The notes: a model not told the origin generated them from the letters alone. A DNA stretch of 64,000 nucleotides from Pectobacterium polonicum (GCF_005497185.1 NZ_RJTN01000016.1:53366-117365); one strand, 5' to 3'. Shown: positions 29,092 through 39,898, counted from the stretch's first letter. Program-made: numbers and translations.

Positions 29092-29556
29092 GCCAACGCT
29101 CCAGGTAAACTACCGCACTGTTTTTGATAAAAAGACATTTTTGATAAAACGATATGTACCACAGGAAAATGTCACCGTCTTGTACAGATAAAGGTCTATA
29201 AGTCGTGCTCAAAATACATTAACAGTCTTTATGTTCAGCTAATTTTTTCCTCAACCTCCGAGCATCCCGTCATGTTTAACTTATTGAAGTCATGTCATCT
29301 CGTATAATTATTCCAGACATATTATTGGTGAGAAATAGCAAATTCATATTTATTCACCTGACCATTGATCGCCGTCATCCTTTCACGATCGTACAAGCGA
29401 CTGGGTAAGGCTGTGTTTATTTATCATCTTGACTGGTTTTATGCGCGTGATGCGCTAAAGTTAACTAACCGTGTCTTCACACTTGGTGGATGGTGTATTA
29501 ACGCTGTCTGGCAGTGTGCATAAACTCAGCCCAAAGCGTGAAAGTAAGGAGAGGTC
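29092..29556. other. Intergenic region before AriR-like gene
   Basis: 465 bp without a supported gene between divergent Nudix and AriR-like genes. It presumably holds both promoters. GGAG stands just upstream of the next ATG. I recognise no repeat or RNA gene. Confidence 0.45.
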
Positions 29557-29811
29557 ATGCATCCAGAGGTGTCCCAAAACGAGCACCCCACATCGGGTGA
29601 TCTTGGCCTTGATTCTCAGGCTAGTGATATGGAGATACTTGGCAACATTGTGGAAGAAATCATTCAATCCGGTCATTCCGTTAGTAACAAAGCTATCATT
29701 GCTAAATTAGTGAACAAAATTGAAAAAGAAGCCAATATCGCTTTTCAGGAAAAATACCGCGCATTGCTGGAATTGGTGGTTTATAAAACTCAGGACGATT
29801 TCCTGATTTAA
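29557..29811 (+). CDS. YmgB/AriR-family biofilm/acid-resistance regulator
   Basis: An 84-aa acidic helical protein. The core MEILGNIVEEIIQSGHSVSN, then KAIIAKLVNKIE, aligns with E. coli AriR (YmgB), a Hha-like-fold dimer that represses biofilm formation and supports acid survival. AriR, YcgZ and YmgA are connectors of the Rcs phosphorelay. Here it stands alone with no ycgZ/ymgA neighbours. GGAG lies 5 nt before its ATG. It is a family-level assignment; a biofilm role is inferred from relatives. Confidence 0.82.
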   Translation: MHPEVSQNEHPTSGDLGLDSQASDMEILGNIVEEIIQSGHSVSNKAIIAKLVNKIEKEANIAFQEKYRALLELVVYKTQDDFLI

Positions 29812-30178
29812 TGCACTGTCAATACATTCGACCATCACCTCGGTAAGATTTTCGTATTATCGAGAGGCTATTTTATTTAATCAACGGCACCATCGATAAT
29901 GAATAGGTGGGGTCGGAAGAATGAAATACATTCATTGCCATATTTTTTCATTATGGATGAACATATTTAATCCCCCGACATGACATATATTTATTTTTTT
30001 GCTAATCGTTAGCATTCATTTCAAAATAAATAAGCGATGAATAATTCACGCCCAGGTTTAAACCACTTAGCACACGCCGACTCTGGCAGAGATGACAACG
30101 CCACAATAAAAAACACTATATCGGATTCGGCAGCAGAAACGAAAACGGGCTAGCCTAAGCTAACCCGTTGAATTTTTT
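29812..30178. other. Intergenic region between AriR-like gene and tRNA-Ser
   Basis: 367 bp with no gene that I can support. There is T-rich sequence immediately past the tRNA 3' end (minus strand), and no integrase remnant or clear tRNA 3'-end repeat. Confidence 0.45.
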
Positions 30179-30266
30179 TGGCGGAGGAGTAGAGATTCGA
30201 ACTCTAGAACACTTTCGCGTCGCCGGTTTTCAAGACCGGTGCCTTCAACCACTCGGCCACTCCTCC
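30179..30266 (-). tRNA. serT: tRNA-Ser(UGA)
   Basis: An 88-nt tRNA on the minus strand. The acceptor arms GGAGGAG / CTCCTCC are followed by discriminator G and an encoded CCA (30179-30181). The class-II long variable arm is typical of serine. The anticodon loop CTTGAAA gives UGA (bases 30230-30232), and the T-loop GTTCGAATC is intact. It lies beside yccA as serT does in E. coli. Confidence 0.95.
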
Positions 30267-30554
30267 GCAATGACGCGAACTATAAACAGTGTGTGGGATC
30301 TTGTAAAGCATCACGGCGCTCAATTGCCTGAAAAACAATCTAACACGGCGTAATTGAGCGTAAAATCGTCACACGACACACAAAATAGAGCAATTTATCC
30401 CCACCATCATAATGGTGGCAGGGTAAAACACGAATGCAGGTACGGAGTATCGCGAATTTGCAGCGTAAAGAAGGGTAAACCATCTTTAATAACGTCTTGA
30501 AACTATTTATTCTTTGACATTGGATAATAGCACCCTGAAGAGAGAGTCGCTGAT

Positions 30555-31214
30555 ATGGATCGTATTGTTGTTTCTTCTACCCGTGAAAGTTCGTTACTCA
30601 GCACTCACAAAGTGCTGCGCAATACCTATTTCCTGCTGTCGCTGACACTGGGTTTTTCCGCCGTTACCGCAACGGCAAGTACTGTACTTAACCTACCCGC
30701 TCCGGGTTTAATTCTGATGCTAGTTGGGTTTTATGGTCTGATGTTCCTGACGCATAAACTCGCGAACAGCCCTGCCGGTATTTTGGCGGCATTCGCACTA
30801 ACTGGATTTATGGGTTATACGCTGGGCCCGATCTTAAGTTCACTGATTTCTTCCGGTGCAGGTGACATTGTCATGCTGGCGCTTGGCGGTACGGCTCTGG
30901 TGTTCTTCTGCTGTTCAGCCTATGTCTTAACAACGCGTAAGGATATGTCCTTCCTGTCTGGCATGATGATGGCAGGTTTCGTTGTTCTGATTGTTGCCGT
31001 CATTGCTAATCTGTTCTTACAGATTCCGGCATTGCATTTGGCAATCAGCGCCCTGTTTATTCTGTTCTCAGCAGGCGCCATCCTGTGGGAGACCAGTAAC
31101 ATCATCCACGGCGGCGAAACCAACTACATCCGTGCAACGGTTAGCCTGTATGTCGCAATATACAATATCTTCGTTAGCCTGTTGAGCATCTTGGGCATCA
31201 TGCGTAACGACTAA
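30555..31214 (+). CDS. yccA: YccA, inhibitor/modulator of FtsH protease
   Basis: A 219-aa inner-membrane protein of the Bax-inhibitor-1 (UPF0005) family with about seven membrane helices. YccA is a substrate and inhibitor of the FtsH protease and protects SecY when the translocon jams. Start [20 protein letters not shown] and internal [14 protein letters not shown] match the E. coli protein. A hairpin terminator follows at 31274. It belongs to the conserved yccA-tusE-yccX-hspQ block. Confidence 0.96.
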   Translation: MDRIVVSSTRESSLLSTHKVLRNTYFLLSLTLGFSAVTATASTVLNLPAPGLILMLVGFYGLMFLTHKLANSPAGILAAFALTGFMGYTLGPILSSLISSGAGDIVMLALGGTALVFFCCSAYVLTTRKDMSFLSGMMMAGFVVLIVAVIANLFLQIPALHLAISALFILFSAGAILWETSNIIHGGETNYIRATVSLYVAIYNIFVSLLSILGIMRND

Positions 31215-31273
31215 AGGTAGTGAGTCCCCGCACTGAGAAAAACTCCGCGGGTGCGCGAATAAGATAATCACCC

Positions 31274-31308
31274 CACCCTGTGAGCCGTACGCTGACAGGG
31301 TGTTTTTT
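31274..31308 (+). terminator. yccA terminator
   Basis: CACCCTGT and ACAGGGTG arms with a 13-nt loop, followed by TTTTTT. Confidence 0.87.
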
Positions 31309-31369
31309 ATTCAGGTACATATCGAAAAATTTGTTAAACTACGGCTGAGATATCGCAGTCGGAGAGAAG

Positions 31370-31699
31370 ATGTTGGAGTTTGAAGGGCGAACGATCGCAA
31401 CAGACGCACAGGGTTACCTGATGGACAGCACTACGTGGAGTGAAGCATTGGCTCTCGTGTTAGCTGAACAGGAAGGCATCGCGTTGACAGAACCACATTG
31501 GGAAGTCGTCCGGTTCGTGCGGAATTTTTATCAGGAGTTTAACACCTCCCCCGCTATACGCATGTTAGTTAAAGCAATGGCACAAAAATACGGTGAAGAG
31601 AAAGGCAATAGCCGCTATCTGTATAAACTGTTTCCAAAAGGGCCAGCAAAACAGGCGACCAAAATAGCTGGCTTACCCAAACCCGTGAAATGCATCTAG
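31370..31699 (+). CDS. tusE: TusE, sulfurtransferase (DsrC family)
   Basis: TusE accepts sulfur from TusBCD and hands it to MnmA for 2-thiolation of U34 in Lys/Glu/Gln tRNAs. The 109-aa DsrC-fold protein starts [17 protein letters not shown] and ends GLPKPVKCI, with the catalytic penultimate cysteine Cys108 present. The ATG at 31370 is preceded by GGAG. It is convergent with the acylphosphatase gene, the two stops being 10 bp apart. Confidence 0.96.
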   Translation: MLEFEGRTIATDAQGYLMDSTTWSEALALVLAEQEGIALTEPHWEVVRFVRNFYQEFNTSPAIRMLVKAMAQKYGEEKGNSRYLYKLFPKGPAKQATKIAGLPKPVKCI

Positions 31700-31709
31700 T
31701 TTCTCCGTT

Positions 31710-31988
31710 TCAATAGCGGATCGCAAAGTCTTCGTAGGCTATCTTGCTATGCGGCTCAATAAGCACCCTATCAACTCTGGCGCTTCGTGGGCCTCCTTGT
31801 TTCAGCCACTCAATCAACGCATCTACCGCATCAGGTTCACCGCTTGCCACCACTTCCACGCTGCCGTCATTACAATTGCGTGCATACCCAGTGAGACCAA
31901 GCTGTATTGCCTGACGTTGCGTACTGTAACGAAAACCGACACCCTGAACCACACCATAAACATAAGCTGCCATCGCTATCGTTGCCAT
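31710..31988 (-). CDS. yccX: Acylphosphatase
   Basis: A 92-aa ferredoxin-like acylphosphatase that hydrolyses acyl phosphates such as carbamoyl- and acetyl-phosphate. The phosphate-binding loop [11 protein letters not shown] carries the catalytic Arg, and Asn lies in [24 protein letters not shown] follows. The ATG at 31988 is preferred; a GTG at 31997 would lie too close to the GGGGGAA ribosome site. A later ATG at 31973 would give 87 aa and cannot be ruled out. Confidence 0.93.
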   Translation of the reverse strand: MATIAMAAYVYGVVQGVGFRYSTQRQAIQLGLTGYARNCNDGSVEVVASGEPDAVDALIEWLKQGGPRSARVDRVLIEPHSKIAYEDFAIRY

Positions 31989-32008
31989 CTTCCCCACTTC
32001 CCCCCTAA

Positions 32009-32527
<519 letters not shown>

Positions 32528-32607
32528 CTTTCATCAAAAGTAAATATTGGCACTACAATCAGACATCGGCGATGTTGTGATAGTCAACATCGCTCAGTGC
32601 CTACGGC

Positions 32608-33021
32608 TTATTTATCCAAACCCAGCCGTGGGATTTCAATTTTCGGGCAACGATCCATCACCACTTTCAACCCTGCATCGTGAGCCAAAATTGCCGCTTG
32701 CTCATTAATGACGCCAATCTGCAACCACAGGACGGTAGCACCGATGGCGATAGCCTCTTTAGCCACCTCATAGGCTGCCTCTGGCTGACGAAAAACATCA
32801 ACCATATCAACAGAATCAGGAATATCCGCCAAGCTGGAATACGCTTTTTGGCCTAAGAGCGTCTGACCAGCCAGCTTAGGACTGACGGGGATGACGTTAT
32901 AGCCCTGCTCAAGTAAATAGGCCATTACACCATAACTTGGACGGGACGGTTTATCGCTGGCACCCACTAACGCAATGGTTTTTACCGTTTTCAGTACCGA
33001 TTCAATATCACTGTCATTCAT
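32608..33021 (-). CDS. yccU: CoA-binding domain protein YccU
   Basis: A 137-aa single Rossmann-type CoA-binding domain. [19 protein letters not shown] is the nucleotide-binding loop, with [17 protein letters not shown] and [13 protein letters not shown] downstream, as in succinyl-CoA synthetase alpha and acetyl-CoA synthetase (ADP-forming). Function unknown; binding of CoA is seen in relatives. Gene order around hspQ and yccT is conserved in enterobacteria. Confidence 0.93.
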   Translation of the reverse strand: MNDSDIESVLKTVKTIALVGASDKPSRPSYGVMAYLLEQGYNVIPVSPKLAGQTLLGQKAYSSLADIPDSVDMVDVFRQPEAAYEVAKEAIAIGATVLWLQIGVINEQAAILAHDAGLKVVMDRCPKIEIPRLGLDK

Positions 33022-33216
33022 GCTATTCAGCCTCTCTTGCGTGATTTATTACAGTGTATCTTACATTCAACGAATGGCGTGAAATGGCTTACAGCATCCG
33101 TGATCTGATGCAGCATGGCACGAAAAATGCCATAACAGCCTGTTTCAAATTGAAACCTTTGACACATTCAGACAATTCCTCAACAATACCCGAATGACGT
33201 ACCATCTGAGAAAATT

Positions 33217-33741
33217 ATGAAATTCGGCTTCATCACTGTCTGCCTTTTTATTGCAGGTTTAAGTGCCTCGGCAATTGCGGCAACAACGTTGAAATTAGAT
33301 CAGAAAATCGATCTCCTGATGGTTGACGGGCAGAGGATGTCAGGCTCGTTGCTGAAGGGTGCCGATAGCCTCGAGCTTGGCAGTGGACAACACCAGATCC
33401 TGTTCAAGGTTGTCGATACTGTTGATACTCAGACGGGCGCACCAGCGACCTATTTTCCTTCAACATTTATTGCGACCTTTAACACCGAAAAAGTGGCATC
33501 GGTGTCATTTAAGCTACCGCCGCTGCAAACCCTCCAGGATCGCAAAAACTTCACAGCCCTTCCCCAATATCAATTGCTTGATGAAAAAAATCAGGCTATC
33601 CCCGTACGTACCGATGCGCTTGTAATAGCAGACAATGAGCTACTCGATATAGAGCGAAAAATGTCGGAATACAACGCAGCAGCAAAAGGGGCTTCAGTTG
33701 CTGGTTTTGCTAGCGCGCTGAATGAATCCGTAACCTGGTGA
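33217..33741 (+). CDS. yccT: DUF2057 family protein YccT (short form)
   Basis: A 174-aa exported protein. The signal peptide (KFGFITVCLFIAGLSASAIA) is cleaved near residue 21. The DUF2057 pattern follows, with LDQKIDLLMVDGQRMSGSLL, GADSLELGSGQHQILFKV and a FNTEKVASVSFKLP strand. E. coli YccT (CsgI) inhibits curli subunit assembly in the periplasm. The E. coli protein has 220 aa; this one lacks about the last 45 residues and ends ASALNESVTW. That may be a natural short form, since no frameshifted remnant is obvious downstream. Confidence 0.88.
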   Translation: MKFGFITVCLFIAGLSASAIAATTLKLDQKIDLLMVDGQRMSGSLLKGADSLELGSGQHQILFKVVDTVDTQTGAPATYFPSTFIATFNTEKVASVSFKLPPLQTLQDRKNFTALPQYQLLDEKNQAIPVRTDALVIADNELLDIERKMSEYNAAAKGASVAGFASALNESVTW

Positions 33742-33878
33742 TTTAACGCGCAGTCACATCAGATTTTTGATACCCGTTCGCCTTTTCCTGCTTTTATTGC
33801 TTTGCACTGAAACAGCGTTTCCGTAATCTGTCTGTACCCTAGCGTCAGCTTTACTACACCAGATTGAAGGACGTAACC

Positions 33879-34337
33879 ATGGAGTTCACCACCCGTACCA
33901 TCCCTGCGCAAAAACATATTGCGCTGGTAGCACACGACCACTGTAAACAATCCTTGCTGGATTGGGTTGGTACGAATAAAGAACAGCTCAAAGAGCACAC
34001 GCTTTACGCCACCGGTACTACCGGAAACCTGATTCAGTTAAATACGGGCCTGCCCGTAAAAAGCATGCTGAGTGGGCCAATGGGGGGCGACCAGCAAGTT
34101 GGTGCCCTCATCTCCGAAGGGAAAATTGATTTAATGATCTTCTTTTGGGACCCACTTAACGCCGTGCCACACGATCCCGATGTAAAAGCGCTGCTGAGAC
34201 TCGCGACCGTTTGGAACATTCCTGTTGCCACCAACCGTGCAACGGCGGATTTCCTGGTTAATTCTGCGCTATTTAAAGAACCTGTTCAGATAACCATCCC
34301 TGATTATCAGCGCTACCTGCAAGACCGCCTCAAATAA
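33879..34337 (+). CDS. mgsA: Methylglyoxal synthase
   Basis: MgsA converts dihydroxyacetone phosphate to methylglyoxal and phosphate, a bypass that relieves sugar-phosphate stress. The 152-aa protein has the phosphate-binding ATGTTGNL loop, [13 protein letters not shown] with the catalytic Asp, and [19 protein letters not shown]. Start at the ATG at 33879 ([13 protein letters not shown]), with GAAGGA 7 nt upstream; the codon at 33864 is not supported. It lies between yccT and helD as in E. coli. Confidence 0.97.
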   Translation: MEFTTRTIPAQKHIALVAHDHCKQSLLDWVGTNKEQLKEHTLYATGTTGNLIQLNTGLPVKSMLSGPMGGDQQVGALISEGKIDLMIFFWDPLNAVPHDPDVKALLRLATVWNIPVATNRATADFLVNSALFKEPVQITIPDYQRYLQDRLK

Positions 34338-34415
34338 CACGAACACATAAAAATAGGCCAGCGGCGAGTTGCACACCCGGCGCTGGTCTCTACTGTTCCA
34401 CTTCTCTATTTTTCG

Positions 34416-36473
34416 TTATCCGGGCTTACGCTGTGCTGGCACGCCTAAGCGCTGAAGATGCTCAACAAACACTGAGGGGGTTGCCATATCCTGTAACAGC
34501 CAGACGCGATGCTTTGCTCTCGTCAACGCGACATACAGCAAGCGACGCTCTTCCGCATCAGGGAAATTCTCAGGCTCAGGTAACAGTGCGGCCTCAATCA
34601 CGGATTCTCTTGCCGGAGCCGGGAACCCATCTTTACCCTCATGCATCCCTACAATAATGACATACTCAGCCTGCTGACCTTTACTGGCATGCACCGTCAT
34701 GAAATCAATATGTAAATTCGGCCATTTGGTCGCAGCCTTCTCTAAAATAGCAGGGCGCAAATGATGATAGCGAGCAAGCACGAGAATACGCTCATCGGCT
34801 TTAGCAAAGCCGCTCAATTTATCCAAGAGTGGTTCAAGCTGCTCCTGAGGTAGGATAGTTACCGCTTTTTTATCCCCCTTACTCAAGCTATTAAGCGGTT
34901 TCTTTAACTGATACGGATTCTGTTGTATGAACGTGTTGGCAATTTCACCAATGCGTTCATTAAAGCGATAGGTCGTATCTAGCGCGCACTGTTCACCTAC
35001 GCCAAAATGCTGTTCGAAACCCGTCGTTAACGCCAATTCTGCACCGCTGAAACGATAAATTGCCTGCCAGTCATCCCCTACGGCAAACAGGCAGGTACGG
35101 CTATTTTGTCGCCGCAGCGCAGCAAGCAAACTCGCGCGCTGTGGTGAGATATCCTGAAATTCATCGACCAGAATATGTTTCCAGGGACTGACAAAACGCC
35201 CTTTATCCAGCAAGTTCACGGCCTGATGGATAAGGCCAGAGAAGTCGACTGCGTTTTCGTCCTTAAGCGCTTTTTTCCAGGCTTTCAATAACGGTGCCAT
35301 CAGGCGAATACGTTGCTGAAATTCAGCCCTAATCGATTCTGGCGCTTGCTCCACCATTTCGCTCTGGCTACCACCGTGCATACGCATCAATCCCAGCCAG
35401 CGCTCAAGCCGTCCAGCCAGCCGAGCCGCCAGCTTCGAATCGTTCCAGAAATCGCCGTCTGGCACATCCCACTCCAGCTCTTCCGTTAACCAACGCCGCC
35501 ATCCATTCGCCTGCGTTTTTTTCTCGGCACATTGCTGTTGCCAGTGTGAAATCAACAGCTCGCGGCGCTGTTTTGCATCACTTTCAAGCTGGCTTATCAT
35601 CGGTGCCTTACGGCTAGCCTGCTGAATGATGTGCAATGCCAGCGCATGGAATGTCTTAGCCTGAATCTCATCCGTATGAAGCCGTTCCTGAATGCGCTCG
35701 TTCATCTCTTCTGCCGCTTTACGGCCAAATGCCAGCAGCAAAATCTGATCGGGCGCAGCTTCTTGACGATGCATTAGCCAGGCTGCACGAGCCACCAACA
35801 CGGACGTTTTACCACTGCCTGCGCCCGCCAGCACTAGCACGCCCTCTTCGCCATTCATCACTGCTTTGCTCTGAGACACATTTAATGGCGAACTCTCTAC
35901 CGTTTCAAAGAAAGGCTGCTCTGCTGCCAACGTGCGTTCCATCCATGCCTGATTCGCCGCAGTGCGCATCTCGTCCCCCTGCTCAAGCCAACGCAAGCAA
36001 TGTTGGTAGTTATCACGGCAGTTATCGAAGGTATCAAGGCGAACAATAGGAAGAGGCAGAGACTCCAGCGAATTGCGGACAGCACTCTGCAACGTTGATA
36101 GAGCTTGACGGCTAAACCATTTATCCTGCTGCGTCAGCGTATGGATGCTGTCCATTTGACGCAGCAAAACCTCAGCACAGATCAGACTCATCTCCTCGCT
36201 CCAGCCAAGCCAGGATTTGAGAAGGTGGCGGTAAAAAGCCTGCGTTTCCTGCCACTCAGTACCATGCAAACGCACCACTTTTCCGGCTGGCAATTCAAAC
36301 TCTAGCTCACCCCACACCAACCCTCTTTTACAGTGAATATTCAGCAACTGATTAAAAGGAATCAGGTATTCATGTTTATCGCCACTCACTTCGACACCCG
36401 CATTCAGTAACCGCACCCGGTTGTAAGGATGCTGAGCCAGATGTTTACCTAATGAGGTAGATTTCAGTTCCAT
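34416..36473 (-). CDS. helD: DNA helicase IV
   Basis: HelD (helicase IV) is a superfamily-1 3'-to-5' DNA helicase with a role in RecF-pathway recombination. The 685-aa protein starts MELKSTSLGKHLAQHPYN, with Walker A LAGAGSGKTSVLVARAA, motif II in VDEFQDISPQ, and C-terminal FMTVHASKGQQAEYVII and YVALTRAKHR (motifs V-VI). The ATG at 36473 matches E. coli; the longer frame from 36506 adds 11 residues. It is divergent from yccF and convergent with mgsA. Confidence 0.96.
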   Translation of the reverse strand: MELKSTSLGKHLAQHPYNRVRLLNAGVEVSGDKHEYLIPFNQLLNIHCKRGLVWGELEFELPAGKVVRLHGTEWQETQAFYRHLLKSWLGWSEEMSLICAEVLLRQMDSIHTLTQQDKWFSRQALSTLQSAVRNSLESLPLPIVRLDTFDNCRDNYQHCLRWLEQGDEMRTAANQAWMERTLAAEQPFFETVESSPLNVSQSKAVMNGEEGVLVLAGAGSGKTSVLVARAAWLMHRQEAAPDQILLLAFGRKAAEEMNERIQERLHTDEIQAKTFHALALHIIQQASRKAPMISQLESDAKQRRELLISHWQQQCAEKKTQANGWRRWLTEELEWDVPDGDFWNDSKLAARLAGRLERWLGLMRMHGGSQSEMVEQAPESIRAEFQQRIRLMAPLLKAWKKALKDENAVDFSGLIHQAVNLLDKGRFVSPWKHILVDEFQDISPQRASLLAALRRQNSRTCLFAVGDDWQAIYRFSGAELALTTGFEQHFGVGEQCALDTTYRFNERIGEIANTFIQQNPYQLKKPLNSLSKGDKKAVTILPQEQLEPLLDKLSGFAKADERILVLARYHHLRPAILEKAATKWPNLHIDFMTVHASKGQQAEYVIIVGMHEGKDGFPAPARESVIEAALLPEPENFPDAEERRLLYVALTRAKHRVWLLQDMATPSVFVEHLQRLGVPAQRKPG

Positions 36474-36659
36474 GATGTTCGCGCCATGACTATGTGAGAG
36501 GGGCATTGGTACATTTGTTAGCGTTGCTCAGTGTCCTAGTTTACCCGTTATCGGACTTCACGCTCTAGCCTTAAAAACAGGTTAGGATATCCTGATGCTT
36601 AATGTGATAATTCTTTTATCATCAGCAAGTTTGGTTACCTTGCAAACACAGGAGAAACT

Positions 36660-37106
36660 ATGCGTACTGCGTTGAACATCCTTAATTTCGTACTGGGTGG
36701 GTTTTTCACCACATTAGCCTGGCTTCTGGCAACCATCGTCAGCGTGCTGCTGATCTTCACCTTGCCGCTAACGCGCTCATGCTGGGAAATCACTAAATTG
36801 TCGTTTTTTCCTTATGGCAATGAAGCCATCCATGTTGATGAGTTACGCCCCGATGAAAAGAGCACCATTCTCAGCGCTAGCGGTTCTCTACTCAATATCT
36901 TCTGGTTCATTTTCTTTGGCTGGTGGCTTTGCCTGTCGCATATCATTACCGGTATCGCTCAATGTATTACGATCATTGGCATTCCAGTCGGCATCGCTAA
37001 TTTTAAAATTGCTGCCATCGCGCTATGGCCTGTCGGACGTCGCGTGGTTTCCGTCGAACTCGCGCAGGCTGCGCGGGAAAATAATGCCCGTCGTCACTAT
37101 CGCTAA
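36660..37106 (+). CDS. yccF: YccF family inner-membrane protein
   Basis: A 148-aa inner-membrane protein with two YccF domains. The hydrophobic segments LNFVLGGFFTTLAWLLATIV and NIFWFIFFGWWLCLSHIITG are each followed by a family PxG-type turn (LPLTRSCWEITKLSFFPYG, IPVGIANFKIAAIALWPVG). Function unknown. It lies 20 bp upstream of yccS on the same strand; this yccFS pairing is conserved, and co-translation is likely. AGGAGA sits before the ATG. Confidence 0.93.
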   Translation: MRTALNILNFVLGGFFTTLAWLLATIVSVLLIFTLPLTRSCWEITKLSFFPYGNEAIHVDELRPDEKSTILSASGSLLNIFWFIFFGWWLCLSHIITGIAQCITIIGIPVGIANFKIAAIALWPVGRRVVSVELAQAARENNARRHYR

Positions 37107-37126
37107 CGGCATCTAAGGATATTACG

Positions 37127-39262
37127 TTGCTCACCTTCGCCCCAGGAATTCGTCGCTACGTCTATAACAGCAGTTGGCTGTATAGCATCCGCATCCTTAT
37201 TGCACTCAGTGGTGCAGCGGCCGTTCCCTGGTGGCTAGGTCAACCAACATCAACAATTCCGGTCACTCTGGGGGTCGTCGCCGCGGCCCTTACCGACCTC
37301 GACGATCGCCTCACTGGACGTTTACGTAATTTGTTTATTACGCTGTCCTGTTTTTTTGTTGCTTCCGTTTCGATCGAATTGCTTTTTCCTTATCCATGGC
37401 TGTTCGGCATTGGTTTGGCGGTCTCAACCTGCGGCTTTATCCTGCTCGGCGCATTAGGGCAACGCTATGCGACAATTGCATTCGGTGCACTGCTGATCGC
37501 GATTTACACCATGCTGGGAATATCCCTTTACGACAACTGGTATCAGCAGCCCATCATGCTGTTAATCGGAGCCTCCTGGTACAATCTGCTGACGCTATTC
37601 GGACATCTCCTCTTCCCGATCCGCCCGTTGCAGGACAATCTCGCACAGTGTTATCAACAGTTGGCTCGCTACTTAGATGCAAAAGCCAACCTATTCGATC
37701 CCGATATTGAAGAAGAAACTGACAAGCCCCTTATTGATGTTGCCATGGCAAACAGCCAACTGGTTGCGATGCTCAACCAAACCAAATCCTCATTGTTAAC
37801 GCGCCTGCGTGGCGATCGCGGACAGCGAGGAACACGCCAAACACTGCACTACTATTTTGTCGCCCAAGATATTCATGAACGTGCCAGTTCGTCGCATGTT
37901 TACTATCCACAGTTGCGTGAAAAACTGCGCTATAGCGACGTCCTATTTCGCTTTCAACGTCTGCTGAGCATGCAGGCCAAAGCCTGCCAGCAGTTATCGC
38001 AATCCATTCTGCTGCACCAAAAATATCAGCACGACAGCCGCATTGAGCGGGCTTTTGTGCATCTTGAATCCGCTATTGCGCGTGTCGCTGCCAACAACAT
38101 GGCGGATTCCGCACAAATTAAAGCGCTCACTTATTTATTGAATAATCTGCGTGCTATTGATGCGCAATTAGCGACCATCGAATCCGAGCAGAGCATTGAG
38201 CAAGAAAACAACCCAGAAAACACGCTGGCCGATGACAACATCACGGGTTGGAGCGATATCCGTTTACGCATTAGTCGCCACCTAACGCCACAGTCGGCGC
38301 TGTTTCGCCATGCCATTCGCATGTCCGTGCTGCTCTGTAGCGGCTACGCGTTGATTCAGGTAACGGGTTTGCAGCACGGCTACTGGATTCTGCTGACCAG
38401 CCTATTTGTTTGTCAGCCCAACTATAACGCAACCCGGCGGCGACTGACGCTGAGGGTGATCGGGACATTGACCGGTATTTTAATCGGCCTTCCTATCCTG
38501 TACTTCGTCCCTTCACAGGAAGGACAACTCACGCTGATCGTCATTAGCGGTGTACTCTTCTTTGCCTTTCGTAACGTGCAATACGCACATGCGACCATGT
38601 TTATTACGCTGCTTGTCCTACTTTGTTTCAACCTGTTGGGCGAAGGCTTTGAAGTCGCAGTACCGCGTATTATTGATACTTTATTAGGGTGCGCCATCGC
38701 GTGGGCGGCAGTGAGTTTTATCTGGCCAGATTGGCGTTTCCGCGGCCTGCCTACCGTTATCAATAAAACATTAAATGCCAACTGCCGCTATCTTGACGCG
38801 ATCATGATTCAATATCATCAGGGGAAAGATAATAGTTTGCCTTATCGTATTGCCCGTCGCGATGCGCATAATTGCGACGCAGAATTGGCATCGGTTGTGT
38901 CAAATATGTCCTCGGAGCCTCACACCACCAAGAACAAGCTGGACAATGCGTTCCGCTTCATGTGCCTGAATCATACGTTATTAAGTTATATCTCAACGCT
39001 CGGCGCACACCGTGGGAAAATGGCTTCATCGGAAACGCTGCAATTTCTGGATGATGCCGTGTGTCATGTTGACGACGCGCTACACTGTCGGGAAGAAGAT
39101 AGCCTACGTATCAATCAGGGATTGAAAGCTATTGCTACCAGCATTCAATCCCTTTCACTTGAGTCAGACAGTAAAGAACAATTAATTATTCAGCAAATCG
39201 GCCTGCTGATCGGCCTCTTACCTGAACTCGTACAGCTAAAAAATGACATAGTTGCACAGTAA
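37127..39262 (+). CDS. yccS: YccS/FUSC-family inner-membrane protein
   Basis: A 711-aa inner-membrane protein of the YccS/YhfK branch of the fusaric-acid-resistance (FUSC) superfamily. Two membrane blocks lie at ~20-170 and ~390-530, with a cytoplasmic coiled region between them and a C-terminal cytoplasmic domain. Conserved stretches include TLGVVAAALTDLDDRLTGRL and GDRGQRGTRQTLHYYFVAQD. It is a presumed transporter or efflux component with unproven substrate. The start is TTG at 37127, with AAGGA 7 nt upstream, matching the E. coli N-terminus length. Confidence 0.94.
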   Translation: MLTFAPGIRRYVYNSSWLYSIRILIALSGAAAVPWWLGQPTSTIPVTLGVVAAALTDLDDRLTGRLRNLFITLSCFFVASVSIELLFPYPWLFGIGLAVSTCGFILLGALGQRYATIAFGALLIAIYTMLGISLYDNWYQQPIMLLIGASWYNLLTLFGHLLFPIRPLQDNLAQCYQQLARYLDAKANLFDPDIEEETDKPLIDVAMANSQLVAMLNQTKSSLLTRLRGDRGQRGTRQTLHYYFVAQDIHERASSSHVYYPQLREKLRYSDVLFRFQRLLSMQAKACQQLSQSILLHQKYQHDSRIERAFVHLESAIARVAANNMADSAQIKALTYLLNNLRAIDAQLATIESEQSIEQENNPENTLADDNITGWSDIRLRISRHLTPQSALFRHAIRMSVLLCSGYALIQVTGLQHGYWILLTSLFVCQPNYNATRRRLTLRVIGTLTGILIGLPILYFVPSQEGQLTLIVISGVLFFAFRNVQYAHATMFITLLVLLCFNLLGEGFEVAVPRIIDTLLGCAIAWAAVSFIWPDWRFRGLPTVINKTLNANCRYLDAIMIQYHQGKDNSLPYRIARRDAHNCDAELASVVSNMSSEPHTTKNKLDNAFRFMCLNHTLLSYISTLGAHRGKMASSETLQFLDDAVCHVDDALHCREEDSLRINQGLKAIATSIQSLSLESDSKEQLIIQQIGLLIGLLPELVQLKNDIVAQ

Positions 39263-39277
39263 AACAGGGGCGTACTC

Positions 39278-39898
39278 TTAGTGTTTTGGCCCTTTGGAAA
39301 CTGCATTATTTTTATACCACTCTAAAAGCTCATTACGAATACCGCGGGGGAGCGCGGCTTGATGCGTGCCACAAATTGCGCCAGCAAGCGCCAATAACAC
39401 ATTCACGCTTAAATTAGCGCGCACCTTTCGCAGCTCGAGATAGCTGTTTTTCGCACCATAATGCTGCAATTCATCAATATTCTTTATTCCCGCTTTCCAC
39501 AGTAGCCTTTCGATGTCGTGGTTAAGATTAGGGAGATCTTTTAAGCGCCCGCTTGTGCATTTGAGGGCCTGATCATGCTGCGCACCTGCCAACGCCAGTC
39601 GGGCAAAATATAATAACTGCTGTGGCTCTTGCCATAATATGTCATCAACAAGGAAGTAGTTCAGCGGTAACGGCATACCGCGTTTGGTATAAATCAGATG
39701 CGGCATATCACGCTGCTGAAAATATTTTTCATCTTTTTTACTGGCGCGAAGATAAAGCTCCCCTTCCGACACCAATCCGAAAATCGTTTTATTTGCTGCG
39801 ATGCTGTAGCCACCAAATTGGGAACGTGAAGTGATATCCCCTAGAGAGGAAAAAGAATGCTGAGATTGCAAAATCCTTTTTTTGCATAATTGCTTCAT
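39278..39898 (-). CDS. sxy: TfoX/Sxy family competence regulator
   Basis: A 206-aa protein with an N-terminal TfoX domain (SLGDITSRSQFGGYSIAANK) and a C-terminal helix-hairpin-helix-like domain (DIERLLWKAGIKNIDELQHYG). Sxy works with CRP at CRP-S sites to turn on competence genes. Two ATGs are possible. The one at 39898 (MKQLCKK) has AGGA 8 nt upstream; the one at 39904 would overlap the ribosome site too closely. It is convergent with yccS and divergent from sulA, as in E. coli. Confidence 0.93.
   Translation of the reverse strand: MKQLCKKRILQSQHSFSSLGDITSRSQFGGYSIAANKTIFGLVSEGELYLRASKKDEKYFQQRDMPHLIYTKRGMPLPLNYFLVDDILWQEPQQLLYFARLALAGAQHDQALKCTSGRLKDLPNLNHDIERLLWKAGIKNIDELQHYGAKNSYLELRKVRANLSVNVLLALAGAICGTHQAALPRGIRNELLEWYKNNAVSKGPKH

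Noticed and set aside
34416..36473. helD as part of a phage-defence or Bacillus-type HelD (RNA polymerase recycling) system
   Set aside because: It matches enterobacterial helicase IV throughout and sits in its usual conserved neighbourhood.
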